A DNA stretch of 40,316 nucleotides from Lobulomyces angularis (Eukaryota > Chytridiomycota > Chytridiomycetes > Lobulomycetales > Lobulomycetaceae), in NCBI GenBank assembly GCA_027604685.1, contig JADHYX010000025.1:2961-43276 (forward strand), in the 5' to 3' direction. Below, piece by piece: positions 37,445-40,316 of the stretch. The notes below the pieces were generated by a model. It saw nothing but the letters and a program-made list of their open reading frames with translations. It searched no databases and was not told where the DNA came from. Each line of letters opens with the position of its first letter. Within the stretch, counting starts at the first letter, position 1. Made by a program: the position numbers and the translations under genes.

Positions 37445-39354
37445 TTACAAAATTAAACAAGTTTTACTCTTTTGATTGGGATCATTTTTAGTTTCGTTAT
37501 TATTGTTTTTTGGTTCGTCAACGTAATATTCTACTGAATTTTCATTATTGGTTTTTATAGATTTAAATTCATCAACTTGGAAAAAAAAGTTATATGAATA
37601 TATCAATAAGAATATCTTTTTTTTATTAACTCTAACCCCAATTTTCACTAATGAACTTGTCTAATTTTTGGAATGCTTTTTCTGGTGTATCGTTGATAAT
37701 GATAATATCGTGAGCATCAGGCAGGCTGGCATACTCCATTTCAGCTTTTGCTGCATCCAACCTTCAAAAAAAAAGGAAAAGGTATTCAATAATATAAGAA
37801 TGCAGTGCAACTCTTTTGGAATAAAAACTTACCTTTTTTTTAAACTTTCTTCAGTTTCAGTCCCCCTACTTCTCAAGCGGATCTCCAAGTCCTTGATGCT
37901 AGGTGGTGCAATGAAGACAAACTTTGCAGGTATTGCGAGCTTTTTGATGCTCTTAATACCGTTCAGTTCTACATCCAAAACACAAATCTTCTTTTCTTCT
38001 TGAACCTTCTTCACTGCCTCCATACTCGTACCTTTAAAAAAAAAGGATTAAAAAACTAAAATAGAAAATTAAAAAAATTTACCGTAATGGTTTCCACTAA
38101 ATTCGGTATGTTCAATAAATTTATTTTCTGCAATTTCCTTTAGAAAATCTGTTTTTGAAACAAAATTATAGCTAGTGCCATTTGTCTTTTGTTGCAAAAA
38201 AAGGGGAAATCTATTAAAATAACTTTTTTTTCAAATTTAGGTTACTTCTCCTGGCCTAGGACTTCTAGTGGTGTGCGAAACTGAAAACCCAAAAGACGTT
38301 TGATATTTTTTAAATAGCTGATCTAGTAAAGTACTCTTGCCTACACCACTTGGACTATCGGTGAAAATAAAAAACTCATTAATAAAAAAATATATATTTA
38401 AATAGAGATTTGTTACCCGCTTATTACTAAGATTGTTTCTAAAAAAATAAAATTAAAAAATAAAAAACAAAACATTTTTTAATTTTTTTAGAAAATAAAA
38501 TTTTGCGCTTACTGCTTATTGAATTTAGAATCTCAGCTTTTATTAATAAAATTAAAAGAGAAAAAGACATTGTTAGGTTCAAAATAATTGTTTGCTTACG
38601 CCAGTTTGTCAAAACAAATTTTTCCAGTTTTTCAAAGGCCTTCTCTGGAGAGTCATTGACAATGGTTATATCATGAGACCCGCTTAACGAGGCATACTCC
38701 ATCTCGGCTTTTGCCGATGCGAGTCGCTTTTGCAAGCTTTCCTCAGTTTCAGTACCTCGACCTCTTAATCTCTTTTCCAAGTCTTCGACGCTTGGGGGTG
38801 ATATAAACACAAACTTTGCTGGGATTCCCATCTTTTTCAAGTTTTTTATCCCATTTAATTCAACGTCCAGCACACAAACTTTGTTCTGTTCCTGTACTTT
38901 AGTAACCGCTTCAATGCTTGTACCTTAATACAAAAAAGGTTCAGTCAATAATCTCAATTGTCAATACCATATGTATTCCCGCTAAACTCAGTGTACTCAA
39001 TAAACTTATTACTTTTTATTTCTTCATCTATTTTTTCTTTGGAAACAAAGTTGTAACTCTTCCCATCAATCTCTCCTGGTCGAGGGCTTCTTGTTGTATC
39101 TATTATTTTTTTTTAATTTCTATTAATAAATTGTATCTAAATTTCTTATTTTTTAATTTGTTACGAGAAACTGAAAAACCAAAAGAATTAGGATATTTTT
39201 TAAAAAGCTTTTCCAATAGCGTAGACTTTCCAACTCCTGATGGGCCTGAAATCACCAATACGGTTTCTTTAAGTTTTTTTATACAATTAAAATTTTTAAA
39301 TTATTTGGTATTATTTTTTTATTGTTTTTTTTTCTTACTTTTAATTGAACTCAT
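37445..39354 (-). CDS. tandem (two-domain) guanylate kinase with C-terminal CaaX box, 11 exons
   Basis: Exons: 39354-39339, 39266-39165, 39099-38968, 38923-38600, 38536-38513, 38438-38417, 38354-38246, 38185-38083, 38031-37833, 37761-37637, 37575-37445; 428 aa. Each half is a full guanylate kinase, which phosphorylates GMP/dGMP with ATP. Domain 1 (about 5-191): [82 protein letters not shown]. Domain 2 (about 200-386) repeats these blocks nearly word for word. A short linker (PEILNSIS) from exon 38536-38513 joins them, and no stop separates the halves. The C-terminus is an Asn/Lys-rich tail ending KSKTCLIL, a CaaX prenylation motif favouring geranylgeranyl. Phases agree across all ten introns. 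Alternative: two adjacent genes, but the upstream copy would then lack a proper end. Confidence 0.85.
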
Positions 39355-40316
39355 TAAAATTTTATTTTTTTTTAATCCCCGAAAGTTTATTAATATTTTA
39401 TCATTATTTTTTTTAATATAATCTACTCTACTTTTAAAAAAGTATGATATATAAATTAATTATCTCTTGATTATTATTTTTTTTTTATTTTTACAATTGT
39501 AATTTGGATTCACATAATTTTCCTTAAACAACTTAGCAATAAATTTAGAAACAAAATGGAAATTGTTGCTTAGAAGTCTAATGTGATTAACAGTTTAAAT
39601 TGTATTATTAACTACAATGGTTTATTCTACTTCTTTTTGTTTTAAACAAAAAACAAATAACTTTTAAAAAAAGAAAATATTTTACTTAATGTAACAAAAA
39701 ATTTAAATTTTTTTAATAATAATATTAAGTATTCTTTACGAACTGCAATAGTTTAAACCCAAAATTGTGTTAATAGTTAATTATTGTTCATAATTTATCA
39801 AACTTTTGTTCCTTATTTTTATTTTGGTTAATCACATTGAAAAGTTAATTAAATTAAATAGTAGATTGTCAAACCAAGCCTTGTAACTGAACTTAAAATA
39901 ATAATAAGAATATCATTAGCAACTATTGGGAAAATGAGTAGGAAAAAGCAATGTCAAGAAAATACTTAGTTTCATAGAAAATGTACAACGCAGATTGTTG
40001 GTCGCTGGATATATGATGTTTGAAGTAGGTTGTCCATTGCAATTAATTTTTCAACAAGTGGATTAGAGTGTATTAAAAAATGTAGCTCTGTGGTGTTTTC
40101 TTGTCAGTGACAATGACGTCAAAACCGCACTTTCTTTACGTAAAAAAAGTAGGTTCTTCGTGCATCGACGACCGCGCACATAGAAGTTGCCAAAAAAAAT
40201 AGCGTTCGATGCTTTTCATATTTAATGTTTTTATTGTTGATTGGGTCAAAATTCATCGACTTCTGCACTATTTTTTGATCCTCAATTGTAAATTTTTTTT
40301 TTTTTTTTTTTTTTTT
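39355..40316. other. 3' window-end spacer with possible decayed coding fragment
   Basis: 39355-39900 is A+T-rich flank (promoter side of the guanylate kinase gene). 39940-40260 is clearly less A+T rich. On the plus strand one frame is open in two stretches, ending QRRLLVAGYMMFEVGCPLQL and, after a stop, LWCFLVSDNDVKTALSL plus RKKSRFFVHRRPRT. The Arg-rich RFFVH loosely recalls Harbinger-type transposase N-termini, but this is weak. The window then ends in 26 T. Confidence 0.3.

Noticed and set aside
38439..38873. Open frame running past domain 1 of the guanylate kinase to a stop at 38439, suggesting a separate gene
   Set aside because: The extra residues are low-complexity hydrophobic sequence overlapping the next domain's first exons. 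Splicing 38599-38537 and 38512-38439 links the two domains in frame with consistent phases.

Overview
This window is nuclear DNA of a fungus. It is extremely A+T rich, with long A or T runs in introns and spacers, and it carries about 109 short spliceosomal introns (mostly about 41-90 nt) in 17 protein genes. All introns are GT-AG except one apparent GC-AG. A Zn2Cys6 transcription factor and a Ysc84/Lsb3-type SYLF-SH3 protein point to fungi. A class C GPCR, a Frizzled-like receptor and a CCDC34-like coiled-coil protein suggest an early-diverging, probably zoosporic lineage (chytrid, Rozella or aphelid grade). That placement is inference. I rebuilt exon models by hand; for every spliced gene the summed exons keep one open frame from ATG to stop. 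Window ends in A and T homopolymers, so it may be a whole contig.

Layout. 1-560: decayed accessory gene with two frameshifts. 1005-2686 (-): arrestin. 3033-3998 (-): Tubby-C-like protein. 4609-6159 (-): Frizzled-like/TM/SH3 receptor. 6997-10735 (+): second Tubby-C-like domain with a giant disordered tail. 11302-15358 (-): class C GPCR (Venus flytrap, EGF, EGF, 7TM, PH-like). 15939-16547 (-) and 16619-17758 (+): divergent SRPBCC and Alr4036-type FMN-binding genes. 18456-22640 (+): PI4-kinase beta. 22875-23819 (+): coiled coil. 24236-26483 (+): PP2A scaffold. 26856-28472 (-): zinc-cluster factor. 28803-29804 (-): intronless LRR protein. 30487-31543 (-): DUF1295 membrane reductase-like protein. 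31706-33586 (+): JMJD6-like oxygenase. 34164-36139 (+): SYLF-SH3. 36665-37229 (+): RING-H2 membrane protein. 37445-39354 (-): two guanylate kinase domains in one reading frame, ending in a CaaX box. 39355-40316: spacer with a possible decayed fragment.

The gene set leans to signalling and membrane traffic (receptor, arrestin, lipid kinase, phosphatase scaffold, SH3 adaptors). There is no operon logic; genes are independent units, and only the 71-bp gap at 16548-16618 looks like a shared promoter. The most unusual items are the tandem guanylate kinase with CaaX, the five-part GPCR, and the intronless LRR gene. No rRNA, tRNA, CRISPR array or intact transposon was seen.
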